In this document: positions 37,938 through 46,693 of the stretch, one piece after another
Numbering within the stretch: the stretch's first letter is position 1
Layout: each line of letters starts with the position of its first letter
Assembly (NCBI GenBank): GCA_044375555.1
Contig: JBILML010000002.1
Location: 1-64,000 of the forward strand
Reading direction: 5' to 3'
Source: UBA967 sp044375555
GTDB lineage: Bacteria > Verrucomicrobiota > Verrucomicrobiia > Chthoniobacterales > Terrimicrobiaceae
DNA: 64,000 bases
Made by a program: the position numbers and the translations under genes
The notes under the pieces: generated by a model
What the model was told of the DNA's origin: nothing
The model's database searches: none
The model's input: the letters and a program-made list of their open reading frames with translations, nothing else

Positions 37938-37989
37938 CCGCCTACGAACCGAGCTAGGCGGAATCGTTCCGAACTCGATGTGGTTCGGA
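37938..37989 (+). other. Two adjacent hairpins between antitoxin and DUF1460 genes
   Basis: CCGCCTA at 37938-37944 pairs with TAGGCGG at 37955-37961 (loop 10), and TCCGAAC at 37968-37974 pairs with GTTCGGA at 37983-37989 (loop 8). No T tract follows, so this is not a clear terminator. It may limit read-through or be a decayed repeat. Confidence 0.35.
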
Positions 37990-38031
37990 TTCGCGTTTGA
38001 CATCCTTGCCTGTGTGCCAATCGTGAGGGGC

Positions 38032-38982
38032 ATGTTTCGACTCGTCATTTTCCTTTTTCTTCTTTGCGCGGGCCTCGCGCCGTTGGGCGCCCAATCTTCG
38101 GCGATTCCGGAATTCAAGTCCCGCCTGCCGATGAGTGTGGTTTTCAAAGGAAGCGAAAAATTCGACCGACTCGTGAAGCGGGCGAAGAAAGAAAATTGGG
38201 CGGCGCTCCCGATCGGTGAGCGCACGGCCGCTGTCGGCAAGGCTCTCCTTGGCACGCCGTATGTGAATTACACCCTCGAAATCGATGACCGAATCGAGTC
38301 GGCCTCAGTGAATTTCGACGGACTGGATTGTTGGACCTTCTACGAAATCTCTCTGGCCTTCGCACGGATGCTGCAAGCGAAGGATGGCGATTATCGGCCC
38401 GAGGATTTGTTGGCGCTTGTGGAGTTGGAGCGCTACCGCAACGGAAAGTGCGATGGCGGCTACTTGTCGCGCATGCATTTTCTCGAAGAGGTCTTTGCTG
38501 ACAACGGCGCACGGGGACTCTCGGTGAATCCGACAAAGGAACTCGGTGGCGAGCGCCTCTCGCGCCAAATCCGCGAGATGACCGCGATGTGGAAAAGTTA
38601 CCGCTACCTCCGCAATGACCCAACACAGCTTCCCGAGATGGCGCGCATCCAAGAGAAAGTTTCTGCCTTGCCAGTTTATCATATTCCCAAAAGCCGCGTG
38701 GCCCCCATCGAGCGTCACCTCCGCACCGGCGACATCATCGCGATCACTTGCAAATACCCCGGTGCCTACACTTCGCATGTCGGCATCGCGGTAAAAAAGT
38801 CCGATGGCGTATGGTTCATGCACGCGACCTCAAAACGCGACAAGGGCCGGAAAGTCATCCTCGATTGCCGGATCTCAGACTACCTCAAGCGCTCTGACGA
38901 AAACTACGGCATCGTCGTTTATCGACCGCTGGATCTGCCGAAATCGCTCGATGTCGCGATGGAGAAAAACTCGGGGCGTTAA
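38032..38982 (+). CDS. DUF1460 family protein (N-acetylmuramoyl-L-alanine amidase-like)
   Basis: 316 residues from ATG 38032 with a signal peptide (LVIFLFLLCAGLAPLGAQ). GTPYVNYTLEIDDRI and VNFDGLDCWTFYEISLAFAR match DUF1460, an NlpC/P60-like papain-fold family; the Cys in GLDCWTF would be the nucleophile, and HVGIAV supplies a later His. Members are thought to act on peptidoglycan peptides. Cell-wall hydrolysis is an inference from family. Confidence 0.82.
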   Translation: MFRLVIFLFLLCAGLAPLGAQSSAIPEFKSRLPMSVVFKGSEKFDRLVKRAKKENWAALPIGERTAAVGKALLGTPYVNYTLEIDDRIESASVNFDGLDCWTFYEISLAFARMLQAKDGDYRPEDLLALVELERYRNGKCDGGYLSRMHFLEEVFADNGARGLSVNPTKELGGERLSRQIREMTAMWKSYRYLRNDPTQLPEMARIQEKVSALPVYHIPKSRVAPIERHLRTGDIIAITCKYPGAYTSHVGIAVKKSDGVWFMHATSKRDKGRKVILDCRISDYLKRSDENYGIVVYRPLDLPKSLDVAMEKNSGR

Positions 38983-39004
38983 AGCCTATGCGGAAATTGC
39001 CGTG

Positions 39005-39229
39005 TCAGCGTTGTGCAATGAATTCATCGACCGTTAGGTCAATGTCCCTTGCAATCTGACGAAGGAGCGGTGCGGCAATGTCGCGGCCTTTGTGCATTGG
39101 AACAGTGGTGCAGCGGCCATCGGAATGTCGGTATTGGATGTGTGATCCGCGCTGTCGGACATTTATAAATCCGAGCTTTTCCAGAATTCGGCAAACTTCG
39201 CTTGGCTTCAGGATGGGGGTGTTGCCCAT
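39005..39229 (-). CDS. hicA: HicA-family mRNA interferase toxin
   Basis: 74 residues. LKPSEVCRILEKLGFINVRQ then RGSHIQYRH: the His of the GSH motif is the catalytic residue of the dsRBD-like HicA fold, and VPMHKGRDIAAPLLRQIARD completes the family pattern. Second gene of hicBA, three bases after hicB. Confidence 0.92.
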   Translation of the reverse strand: MGNTPILKPSEVCRILEKLGFINVRQRGSHIQYRHSDGRCTTVPMHKGRDIAAPLLRQIARDIDLTVDEFIAQR

Positions 39230-39232
39230 TAT

Positions 39233-39442
39233 TTAGGCGACGGCAAGGTTTTGGGTGCCGACAAATTCAGCATCCATGCGAGGTTCTCCATCTTCGAGGA
39301 GCATCTCGATGACCTCACGAAGGTTGGCGTTTAATTCGTCCAGCGTCTCGGCTTGCGAGTGAGCTCCGCAAAATCCCGGCACATAACCAACTAGTAAACC
39401 TGTCGCGGGATCACGCTCCACGACGGCCGTAAAATTTCTCAT
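39233..39442 (-). CDS. hicB: HicB-family antitoxin
   Basis: 69 residues from ATG 39442; a TTG at 39475 is also possible. FTAVVERDPATGLLVGYVPG and GAHSQAETLDELNANLREVI form the partial RNase H-like fold of HicB. It lacks an extra C-terminal DNA-binding domain, so it is the short type. It neutralises HicA. Confidence 0.9.
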   Translation of the reverse strand: MRNFTAVVERDPATGLLVGYVPGFCGAHSQAETLDELNANLREVIEMLLEDGEPRMDAEFVGTQNLAVA

Positions 39443-39500
39443 ACCTAACTTTTTCACGGTCGCTTCAAGAGTCAACCCTTGGAGAAAAACTGGGGGCGGT

Positions 39501-39589
39501 AAAAGGCGCCGACGGAGCGTCGCCCTCCAGATGAAGCTTGGAGGGATGGGCTCTGTCCCATCCCAAGATTCAGGCGCGAAGCGCCGTTG
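39501..39589 (-). repeat. Repeat element copy A, 89 bp, hairpin-rich
   Basis: Nearly identical to copy B 294 bases away. It contains three hairpins: CTCCA/TGGAG around 39525-39542, GGATGGG/CCCATCC at 39544-39563, and GGCGC/GCGCC at 39573-39584. A shorter relative is at 8541-8564. It looks like a dispersed intergenic (REP/MITE-like) element. Confidence 0.7.
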
Positions 39590-39794
39590 TCACGGCAGCT
39601 TCTTCAGCGCGTCGACGAGGATGGACTCGGTGAGGAGTTCTGGCGGGTCGACGGGGTTTGAGGGGTCGGCGGCGGGGTAGAGGACATAGAGTGGCACGCC
39701 GACACGGCCGAAGCCTTTGAGCGCGGCGGTGATTTCGGGGTTGGAGTTCGTCCAGTCGGCTTTTCCAATTTGAGTGAAATTTTTTCCCAGGAAA
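39590..39794 (-). pseudogene. Partial duplicate of the dsbD 3' end with 64 codons deleted
   Basis: The minus strand reads GKNFTQIGK directly joined to ADWTNSNPEITAALKGFGRV and on to DALKKLP and a stop. It equals the last part of dsbD (39884-40280) minus 192 bases (40058-40249 approximately), an in-frame loss that removes the thioredoxin CITC motif. Changes near the end turn IVLPELL into VDPPELL. No start codon or signal is attached, so it is not expected to be expressed usefully. Confidence 0.8.
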
Positions 39795-39883
39795 AAAAGG
39801 CGCCGACGGAGCGTCGCCCTCCAGATGAAGCTTGGAGGGATGGGCTCTGTCCCGTCCCAAGATTCAGGCGCGAAGCGCCGTTG
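39795..39883 (-). repeat. Repeat element copy B, 89 bp, hairpin-rich
   Basis: Lies directly after the dsbD stop. It matches copy A (39501-39589) base for base except one position in the GGATGGG hairpin (CCCGTCC against CCCATCC). Being transcribed after dsbD, its hairpins may also act on mRNA stability. Confidence 0.7.
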
Positions 39884-41914
39884 TCACGGCAACTTCTTCA
39901 GCGCGTCGACGAGGATGGACTCGGTGAGAAGTTCGGGAAGGACGATGGGGTTTGAGGGGTCGGCGGCGGGGTAGAGGACATAGAGTGGCACGCCGACACG
40001 GCCGAAGCCTTTGAGCGCGGCGGTGATTTCGGGGTTGGAGTTCGTCCAGTCGGCTTTGATGGGGACGATGTTTTTCTCGGCGAGCAGGGCGCGCACAGCG
40101 GGGGTGTTGATCGCGGTGCGCTCGTTGAATTTGCAGGTGATGCACCAGTCGGCGGTGAAGTCGACGAAGACATTCCTCCCGGCGGCGAGTTCGCTTTTCA
40201 ATCGGGCTTCGGAGAAATCAACCCACGCGATCGAGTCGGGATCGGTTTTTCCAATTTGAGTGAAATTTTTTCCCAGGAAATACCAGCTGCCTCCGGTGAT
40301 GGAGGCGAGGGCGAGAAGGATCGCGAGCGTGCGTTGTTTCGAGGAGGCGAGGGGACCGCAGAAGGCCCCGTAGAGCCACGCGGCGAAAGCGAGGCAAACA
40401 AGGAATGCGGAGAACCACACAACGCCCTCAACTCCGCGCTGGCCACCAAGAATCGAGAGGATCCAGACGAGGGTGGCGAGCAGCGGAAACGCCATGAATT
40501 GCTTGAGGCGTTCCATCCACGCGCCGGGGCGGGGGAGGAATTTCATCCAGCCCGGCTGGGCGCTGAGAAGCAGGTAGGGAAGCGCCATGCCGAACGCGAC
40601 GGAGGCGAACATCGCGAGAATAACGGCGGAGCTTTGGCTGAAGGCGAACCCGAGCGCGCTGCCGAGAAACGGAGCGGTGCAGGGCGTGGCGAGCAGGGTG
40701 GCGAAGACGCCTTGAAAAAACGGCCCGCCGAGCCCTCCGCCCGATCCAGCGGATTCCATCGCAGTGGCGGCTCGGCCGGGAAGGATCAGTTCGAACACGC
40801 CGGCGAGGTTGAGGGCGAAGACAAAAACGATCGAGCCGATGGCGATATTGAACCAGGGGTTCTGGAACTGGAATGCCCAGGTGACTTCGGCGCCGCTGGA
40901 TTTAAGGGCGATGATGATGGCGGCGAGGCCGAGGAACCACGCGAAGATGCCGGCGGCGAAAGCGAGTCCATGCGAAAGGATCGCGGTGCGCGAGTCGCCG
41001 GATTGCTTGATGAAGCCGAAAATTTTCAGCGAGATCACCGGCAGGACACACGGCATCAGATTCAGGATCAATCCGCCGAGGAAGCCGTAAAAAAGGGCGA
41101 GCCAGAGGCCCATCGTTGCGGTGGCGGGTTTTTCAGTCTCGGCGGAATTCTCGGAAACGAACCAAGCGCGTCGGCTTGGGCCCTCGCCGACGGAGAGAAC
41201 GCCACGGAAGTTTCCTTGAGACGGAATCCGGAGCGAGGAGGGAGGGAGGAATTCGGGATGGCCGACTTCTTGGTTGTCTGCAGGCAGAGGGAAAAGGGCG
41301 AGCGGGGTGTTCGGCGCGATTCCCTCGACTTCCAGCGTGAGTTGGTTGGCCGTGCGCTTCCACGAAATCGGGTAGGGTGGGTTTTTTTCGGAGGGAAGCT
41401 GGGACCGGAATTCCTCGAAAAGCGCCGCATTCGCCGGGGAGGAATTCGTCGCAACGGGGAGGGTTAATTCGAGCTCGGAGCCGCCTGGGATGCAGGTTTC
41501 CTTGCAAACGAGCCAATCGGCCTTGGCTTTCAGGGCGATGTTTCCCGAAACTCCCGCCGGGGGTGTGATCGTGGTGAGTAAAAGCACGCGGCCGCCGTAG
41601 GCGTAGGTCTGGATGTCACCCGACTCGAGTTTCGCCTCCGGCACGGGCCACTCGATGGGGCCGGCGGTGAAGCCTTGGGGAAGCTGCCATTGGATTGTCG
41701 TGGGTAGACCCGCGTCGCCGCTATATTCCCAATAGGTATGCCAGCCATCGGCCATCTCGAGAAGAAGCCCGGCTTGGAAGGGTTGACCTGGCACGATGGC
41801 ATTCGTGTCCGCAAGAAGTTGAGCGCGGACGAGGGGGGCGACCTGAGCGGGAGCCTGCGGGGCGGCGAGCGCGAGGAGCAGCAACAGCAGGGGCAGGCGA
41901 AGGAGCGACGACAT
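39884..41914 (-). CDS. dsbD: Thiol:disulfide interchange protein DsbD
   Basis: 676 residues. Signal peptide, N-terminal periplasmic domain with Cys pair in WLVCKETCIPGGSE, eight-helix membrane domain with LILNLMPCVLPVISLKIFGF and LLATPCTAPFLGSALG, and C-terminal thioredoxin domain with DWCITCKFNE. It carries electrons from cytoplasmic thioredoxin to periplasmic reductases and cytochrome assembly. The N-terminal domain is of the ScsB-like DsbC/D type. Downstream lies the partial duplicate of its 3' end. Confidence 0.92.
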   Translation of the reverse strand: MSSLLRLPLLLLLLALAAPQAPAQVAPLVRAQLLADTNAIVPGQPFQAGLLLEMADGWHTYWEYSGDAGLPTTIQWQLPQGFTAGPIEWPVPEAKLESGDIQTYAYGGRVLLLTTITPPAGVSGNIALKAKADWLVCKETCIPGGSELELTLPVATNSSPANAALFEEFRSQLPSEKNPPYPISWKRTANQLTLEVEGIAPNTPLALFPLPADNQEVGHPEFLPPSSLRIPSQGNFRGVLSVGEGPSRRAWFVSENSAETEKPATATMGLWLALFYGFLGGLILNLMPCVLPVISLKIFGFIKQSGDSRTAILSHGLAFAAGIFAWFLGLAAIIIALKSSGAEVTWAFQFQNPWFNIAIGSIVFVFALNLAGVFELILPGRAATAMESAGSGGGLGGPFFQGVFATLLATPCTAPFLGSALGFAFSQSSAVILAMFASVAFGMALPYLLLSAQPGWMKFLPRPGAWMERLKQFMAFPLLATLVWILSILGGQRGVEGVVWFSAFLVCLAFAAWLYGAFCGPLASSKQRTLAILLALASITGGSWYFLGKNFTQIGKTDPDSIAWVDFSEARLKSELAAGRNVFVDFTADWCITCKFNERTAINTPAVRALLAEKNIVPIKADWTNSNPEITAALKGFGRVGVPLYVLYPAADPSNPIVLPELLTESILVDALKKLP

Positions 41915-42068
41915 GCGGTTTCTTTAGCACGGCTGGGGAATTCGGCAAACTGCGCCCGCTCGGCAAAAAACAGCGGGCATTTTTGTTTTGGATCGGAAAT
42001 CAGTTGTGCGCTTGCGGCGTTCGGTTTAGTTCATGCGACTTGGTCGGCGGCCCGGTCCGCCTCTCCTC

Positions 42069-42581
42069 ATGGAAACGACATCGACATTAATCGAAGAGCA
42101 GATGCGCACGGTCGTGGTGGGCGTTGCCGATTTCAAAATCAGCACCGATCCGCTCACCTACCTCGTGACCTATGCGCTCGGTTCCTGTCTCGGGATCACT
42201 TTCTATGATGAAAAGCGACGCATCGGCGGTCTGCTCCACGCGATGCTTCCCAGCGCCAGCTTGCATCCCGGGCAGAAAATCCGCGAAGCGATGTTTCTCG
42301 ATACCGGTATCCCGAAAGTCCTCTCGGCGATGATCCGCGTCGGCGCGAAGAAGGATGACATTCGCTGCAAGGTTTTCGGCGGAGCGCAACTCATGGCCAC
42401 GGACAATTTTTTCCGCATCGGCTCCAAGAACATCGACATGTTCTACAAGCTCAGCCAGGACCTGCTGCTCGATGTGGTGGCTTGGGAGATCAGCGGTCGA
42501 GTCAATCGCACCATCCGCCTCGCCAACCACACCGGCAATGTGATTGTGAAAGTTCCCTCCAAACCCGAATTTATTCGCTGA
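42069..42581 (+). CDS. cheD: Chemoreceptor glutamine deamidase CheD
   Basis: 170 residues from ATG 42069. YALGSCLGITFYDEKRRIGG and LLHAMLP hold the catalytic Cys and His of CheD. It deamidates Gln in receptors and can bind CheC. The stop shares one base with the start of the HDOD gene (TGATG), so the two are coupled. Confidence 0.93.
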   Translation: METTSTLIEEQMRTVVVGVADFKISTDPLTYLVTYALGSCLGITFYDEKRRIGGLLHAMLPSASLHPGQKIREAMFLDTGIPKVLSAMIRVGAKKDDIRCKVFGGAQLMATDNFFRIGSKNIDMFYKLSQDLLLDVVAWEISGRVNRTIRLANHTGNVIVKVPSKPEFIR

Positions 42582-43450
42582 TGAAATCCGCTGCCGACTT
42601 CCAGACAGTTGTTGAGATGACGAGGTCGATCCCCTGCGCGCCTGCGATTTTGCCGAAGCTTCTCCAGCTCACCGAGGGCAGTGCCTCCGACCTTGGCGAC
42701 CTCGAAATGCTCATCAGCCTCGACACCGGGCTCGCGACCAGCGTTCTCCGCACTTCGAATTCCGCCTACTTCGGCGGCACTCAGCGTTGCGACAACATCG
42801 CCGACGCCATCTTGCGCCTCGGGAGCAAAACCCTCTACCGCATTGCGGCTACGACGCTCACCGGTCGCTGGTTGGTCCATCCCGTGCGGGGCTACGGTTG
42901 GGAGCCGGGGGATCTCTGCCGCCACTCGCTCTGCGTGGCAATTTGCGCCGAGACTTTCGCCAAATCCACCCGCCTCGCCGAGCCCTCGACCGCTTATACG
43001 GCCGGCTTGATCCATGACCTTGGCAAATTCGCACTCGCCTACGCGAACTTCAGTGCGCTGGATGAAATCGCCAGTCGCGTGCCGGATGAATTTTCCACCT
43101 GGCGCGAGGCGGAGCTCGCCATCCTCGGCTACGATTCGGCGCAGGTGACTCAAGCGCTCCTGCAAAATTGGGGCTTTCCGGATTCGTTCGTCTCGGTGGG
43201 TTTCCACTACCAAAAGCCCTCCCTGGCTCCCGAAGAACACCGCAATCTCGCCACGCTGATTCACGCTTCAAAGCATGTGGCCACCCAGCTCGGCTACGGC
43301 GTAGGGATTGACGGCTACTACACTGATCCCGATGAGGAGGCGTTGAAAAAAGCCGGCTTCAAAGAGGCGGAACTCGACGCCGCGATTCCTGAGATTCTCC
43401 AGACCATCCAGAGATTCATCAACCCGGCAGGCGAGATCAATTTCGCCTGA
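42581..43450 (+). CDS. HDOD-domain signalling protein
   Basis: 289 residues, all of one HDOD domain: IPCAPAILPKLLQLTEGSAS, LATSVLRTSNSAYFGG, AILRLGSKTLYRIAA, and GLIHDLGKFALA, where the HD pair is kept. HDOD proteins act in c-di-GMP or chemotaxis signalling, mostly as binding rather than catalytic proteins. Coupling to cheD suggests a chemotaxis or motility role. Confidence 0.85.
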   Translation: MKSAADFQTVVEMTRSIPCAPAILPKLLQLTEGSASDLGDLEMLISLDTGLATSVLRTSNSAYFGGTQRCDNIADAILRLGSKTLYRIAATTLTGRWLVHPVRGYGWEPGDLCRHSLCVAICAETFAKSTRLAEPSTAYTAGLIHDLGKFALAYANFSALDEIASRVPDEFSTWREAELAILGYDSAQVTQALLQNWGFPDSFVSVGFHYQKPSLAPEEHRNLATLIHASKHVATQLGYGVGIDGYYTDPDEEALKKAGFKEAELDAAIPEILQTIQRFINPAGEINFA

Positions 43451-43486
43451 GACCATAAAATCTCCCTAAAGCTCAATTTCTCTCTT

Positions 43487-43551
43487 CAAGGAGCGTGGGC
43501 GTCCCGCCCACATCGTTCCATTCCTTGTTGGCCGGACGCCCACTCTCCTTG
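43487..43551 (+). repeat. Inverted repeat between convergent HDOD and nos genes
   Basis: Arms 43487-43504 and 43534-43551 pair over 17 of 18 bases (CAAGGAGCGTGGGCGTCC against its complement with one change), with a 29-base loop. It lies between two convergent genes, so it may stop transcription in both directions, or be another dispersed repeat. Confidence 0.6.
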
Positions 43552-43558
43552 AGTTGCC

Positions 43559-44662
43559 TCAAAAACGCACCCAGGCCTTGGGCTGAAGTTGGTAGTCGGG
43601 CAGGAGGGTGCGGTCTTTCCAGCCTTTGTGGAAAACTGGAGTCGCCGAACCCGACATCGGCGGCACGATCCAACTCCAATCCGCCGAGACAAGCCGACCG
43701 GCTTTTTTTTCGTGGTCGACAAAATCCATGAACTCCGAGGAGGCCCGGTGGTGATCCACGATCCGAACGCCGGCCTGGGAATATGAATGGAGGACGGCGG
43801 CGTTGAGCTCGACGAGTGCGCGGTCTTTCCAAAGCGAGGAATCGCGGGAGCGGTCGAGACCCATGCGATCGGCGATCACGGGCAGACAGTCGTAGCGCCC
43901 CGTATCACCCAAATCGCGGGAGCCGATCTCGGTGCCCATATACCAGCCGTTGAACGGCGCGGCGGGAAAATCCACGCCGCCGATCCGCAAAACCATGTCC
44001 GAGAGGATCGGAACCGCATACCACTTCAGGCCGAGTTCTGAGAACCATGCAAACTCCGGGTGCTCCAGAGCAACTTCCAGAGCTTTTGGCGGAGGGTAAA
44101 CCCGGGGAGCTTCGCCGCGCTTTTGAATGATCCACGGCAGTAAATCGAAGCGAGTGCCGGCCCCCTGCCAGCCGAGTTTCTGGGCCTCGAGAGTGAAGGC
44201 CAGATTCTTCGGGTCACCGAGAATCGTGCCGTCGGGTTGTTCGTAGCCGGCGTAGCCGAGGAGTTGGTGATTCCAAATCCGAACCGCCGCCCCTTCGGAT
44301 GTCGCCGGAGGAAAAATGGTGACTAAGGGTTGGATTTTCCCGCCGTTCGTTCCGATCTGCAAATGCTCGAGCAAGGCCGCATTTATATGATCGGGATCGC
44401 TCATATCTCGAAGGTCGCGGACCTTCAAGGAACTCCAAAAGAGACGGCCGATGCAGCGGGCGTTGTTGCGCCAAGCCATTCGCGCTCCGTGTTCCAACTC
44501 TTTATATTCCAGATTCCAAGACCCCGTTTTTTCGATTTCGGAAAAGGCGGTTTCTTTGCGGGAGGCAAGGTGTTTGGCGCTCCAATGCTTTTCCTGCGCG
44601 ATGGTCTCGAGGAAATCCTCGGCCTCGCTGCGGATGTCGGCGGTAGGATCTGGTGTCACCAC
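43559..44662 (-). CDS. nos: Bacterial nitric oxide synthase, oxygenase domain
   Basis: 367 residues, right for bacterial NOS that lacks its own reductase domain. Heme-ligand Cys70 in WRNNARCIGR; PFNGWYMGTEIGSRDLGD carries the arginine-binding Glu; DHHRASSEFMDF and WSWIVPPMSGSATPVFH form the pterin/dimer region. It would make NO and citrulline from arginine using an external flavodoxin or reductase. Its start overlaps the fabH stop by seven bases. Confidence 0.95.
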   Translation of the reverse strand: MVTPDPTADIRSEAEDFLETIAQEKHWSAKHLASRKETAFSEIEKTGSWNLEYKELEHGARMAWRNNARCIGRLFWSSLKVRDLRDMSDPDHINAALLEHLQIGTNGGKIQPLVTIFPPATSEGAAVRIWNHQLLGYAGYEQPDGTILGDPKNLAFTLEAQKLGWQGAGTRFDLLPWIIQKRGEAPRVYPPPKALEVALEHPEFAWFSELGLKWYAVPILSDMVLRIGGVDFPAAPFNGWYMGTEIGSRDLGDTGRYDCLPVIADRMGLDRSRDSSLWKDRALVELNAAVLHSYSQAGVRIVDHHRASSEFMDFVDHEKKAGRLVSADWSWIVPPMSGSATPVFHKGWKDRTLLPDYQLQPKAWVRF

Positions 44663-45672
44663 TCGATCACCGCGCTGGCGTAGGTGAGTCCACCCCCGAA
44701 AACCACGAGAAGGATCGGATCGCCAATCTGGAATCGGCCCGAGCGGGCGGCTTCATCGAGGGCGATGGCGACGGCAGCGGCGGAGGTGTTGCCGTATTTG
44801 TCGAGATTGATGTGGAATCGGTCCAAGCCCAGCCCCATGCGATCGGCCATGGCTTCGATGATTCGGAGATTGGCTTGGTGGGGAATCACGCAAGTGATGT
44901 CATCGGCAGTGATGCCGCAACGCTCGAGAACGACGCCCGCAGCGCGCATCATCGAGGTGACCGCTTGCTTGTAGGTTTCGCGGCCATTCATATGGAGGGT
45001 ATTGAGATTTTTCTCGATGTTTTCGGCCGTGGTGGGGCAGGCGCACCCGCCACCGGGCATGTGAAGAATGTCGGAAAGATTACCATCACTCGCCATGTAG
45101 GTCGTCACGATGCCGCGCGAGCCCGGGCGGTGACGAAGAATCGCCGCCCCCGCGCCGTCGCCAAAGAGGACGCAGGTGTTGCGGTCGGTCCAATTCACGA
45201 TGCTGCTGAGTTTGTCGGCGCCAATGACCAGGATCGTTTCGTTCGTTCCGGTGGCGATGAATTGGTGGGCGATCTCGAGACAGTAGAGAAAACCCGAGCA
45301 GGCCGCGCTGACATCCATGCAGGCGGCATTTTTCGCGCCGATGAGTCTTTGGACATGGCAGGCGGTGGAGGGGAAAAAATTATCCGGCGTGACCGTGCCG
45401 ACGAGAATCAGATCGATTTCCTCGGGCTTGATCCCCGCGTTTTCCATCGCGGCTTGCGCGGCCTTCGCGGCCATGTGGCTTGTGAATTCGGTGTCGGCGG
45501 CGAGGCGGCGCTCGCGGATGCCGGTGCGCTCGACGATCCATTGGTCCGAGGTTTCGACCATCGATTCCAACTCGGCATTGGTGAGCACACGATCGGGCAC
45601 ATAACTGCCCGTGCCGATGATGGAGGCGGATCGGCTAAGCTTCGGCGGGATGTCGCGCAGGGACTTTTTCAT
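44656..45672 (-). CDS. fabH: 3-oxoacyl-ACP synthase III
   Basis: 338 residues from ATG 45672. Catalytic triad: Cys125 in DVSAACSGF, His in VIPHQANLRI, Asn in YGNTSAAAVA. It condenses acetyl-CoA (or a branched starter) with malonyl-ACP to start fatty-acid synthesis. It overlaps plsX by 38 bases and nos by 7, so it is tightly coupled on both sides. Confidence 0.95.
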   Translation of the reverse strand: MKKSLRDIPPKLSRSASIIGTGSYVPDRVLTNAELESMVETSDQWIVERTGIRERRLAADTEFTSHMAAKAAQAAMENAGIKPEEIDLILVGTVTPDNFFPSTACHVQRLIGAKNAACMDVSAACSGFLYCLEIAHQFIATGTNETILVIGADKLSSIVNWTDRNTCVLFGDGAGAAILRHRPGSRGIVTTYMASDGNLSDILHMPGGGCACPTTAENIEKNLNTLHMNGRETYKQAVTSMMRAAGVVLERCGITADDITCVIPHQANLRIIEAMADRMGLGLDRFHINLDKYGNTSAAAVAIALDEAARSGRFQIGDPILLVVFGGGLTYASAVIEW

Positions 45673-46669
45673 GGAGTGGCTGCATCGCCTCGACGATGCG
45701 GGTGTTGATATTCTGTTCGATGGCGGTGCGGGCCGCGCGGATGGCGTTGCGAAGGGCTCGGACGGAGGAATTGCCGTGGGCTTTGATGCAAATGCCATTA
45801 ACGCCCAGAAGCGGGGTGCCGCCGTATTCGTCGGTGCTGGTGCGGGCCTTCACGGCGTCGAACGCACCCTTGGAAAGAAGCGCTCCGGCCATGCGAATCG
45901 GAGATTTTTTTAACTCGTCCTTGATCCAACCGACCATCGACTTTGCAAGGCCCTCGATGGTTTTCAAAAAAATGTTTCCAGTGAATCCGTCACAAACGAC
46001 GACCTCGACGGGTTTCTTAAAAATCCCGTGACCCTCGACATTTCCGGCGAAGGCGATCGGCGCGGATTGAAGGAGTTCGTGGCATTGCAGGCAAAACTCG
46101 GTGCCTTTGCCGGGCTCGGTGCCGATGTTGAGCAATCCGACGCGGGCGCGGTTCCCCCCGACGACGGCTTGATAGTAAACACTCCCCATGACGGCAAAGC
46201 CGACGATGTGTTTCGGGCTGGGGTCGATATTTGCCCCGCCATCGATCAGCAAAAACACGCCGCCCTCGGCGGGAATCAACACGCCAAGTCCGGCGCGGTC
46301 GATGCCGGGAAGGGTGCGGAGTTTGATCGTGGCCGCAGCGACGAGCGCGCCGGTGTGACCTGCAGAAACCACCGCAGCAGCTTGGCCGTCTTTCACTAAA
46401 TCCACCGCGCGGCTGATGGAGGAATCTTTTTTTCGGCGCACGCTATCGAGACCGTTGTCGGTCATATCCACGACTTGCGAGGCGTGGTGGAAAGATAGGC
46501 GCGACTCGATTCCTGCAGTGTTGTGCTTGCAGAGTTCGGCGCGGATTTTTTCCTCGTCGCCAACGAGAATCAGCTCGATATCGGGAAAATCACGCAGGGC
46601 CTGAACGGCGCCCGCGACAGGATTTTGCGGGGAAAAGTCCCCTCCCATGGCGTCGAGGGCGATTTTCAT
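45635..46669 (-). CDS. plsX: Phosphate acyltransferase PlsX
   Basis: 344 residues. MKIALDAMGGDFSPQNPV at the start, SAGHTGALVAAATIKL, and GFTGNIFLKTIEGLAKSM are PlsX hallmarks. It makes acyl-phosphate from acyl-ACP for phospholipid synthesis. Follows rpmF and overlaps fabH, the widely conserved yceD-rpmF-plsX-fabH order. Confidence 0.96.
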   Translation of the reverse strand: MKIALDAMGGDFSPQNPVAGAVQALRDFPDIELILVGDEEKIRAELCKHNTAGIESRLSFHHASQVVDMTDNGLDSVRRKKDSSISRAVDLVKDGQAAAVVSAGHTGALVAAATIKLRTLPGIDRAGLGVLIPAEGGVFLLIDGGANIDPSPKHIVGFAVMGSVYYQAVVGGNRARVGLLNIGTEPGKGTEFCLQCHELLQSAPIAFAGNVEGHGIFKKPVEVVVCDGFTGNIFLKTIEGLAKSMVGWIKDELKKSPIRMAGALLSKGAFDAVKARTSTDEYGGTPLLGVNGICIKAHGNSSVRALRNAIRAARTAIEQNINTRIVEAMQPLHEKVPARHPAEA

Positions 46670-46693
46670 CCGGGGATAAAAGTTCCCTCGGAA

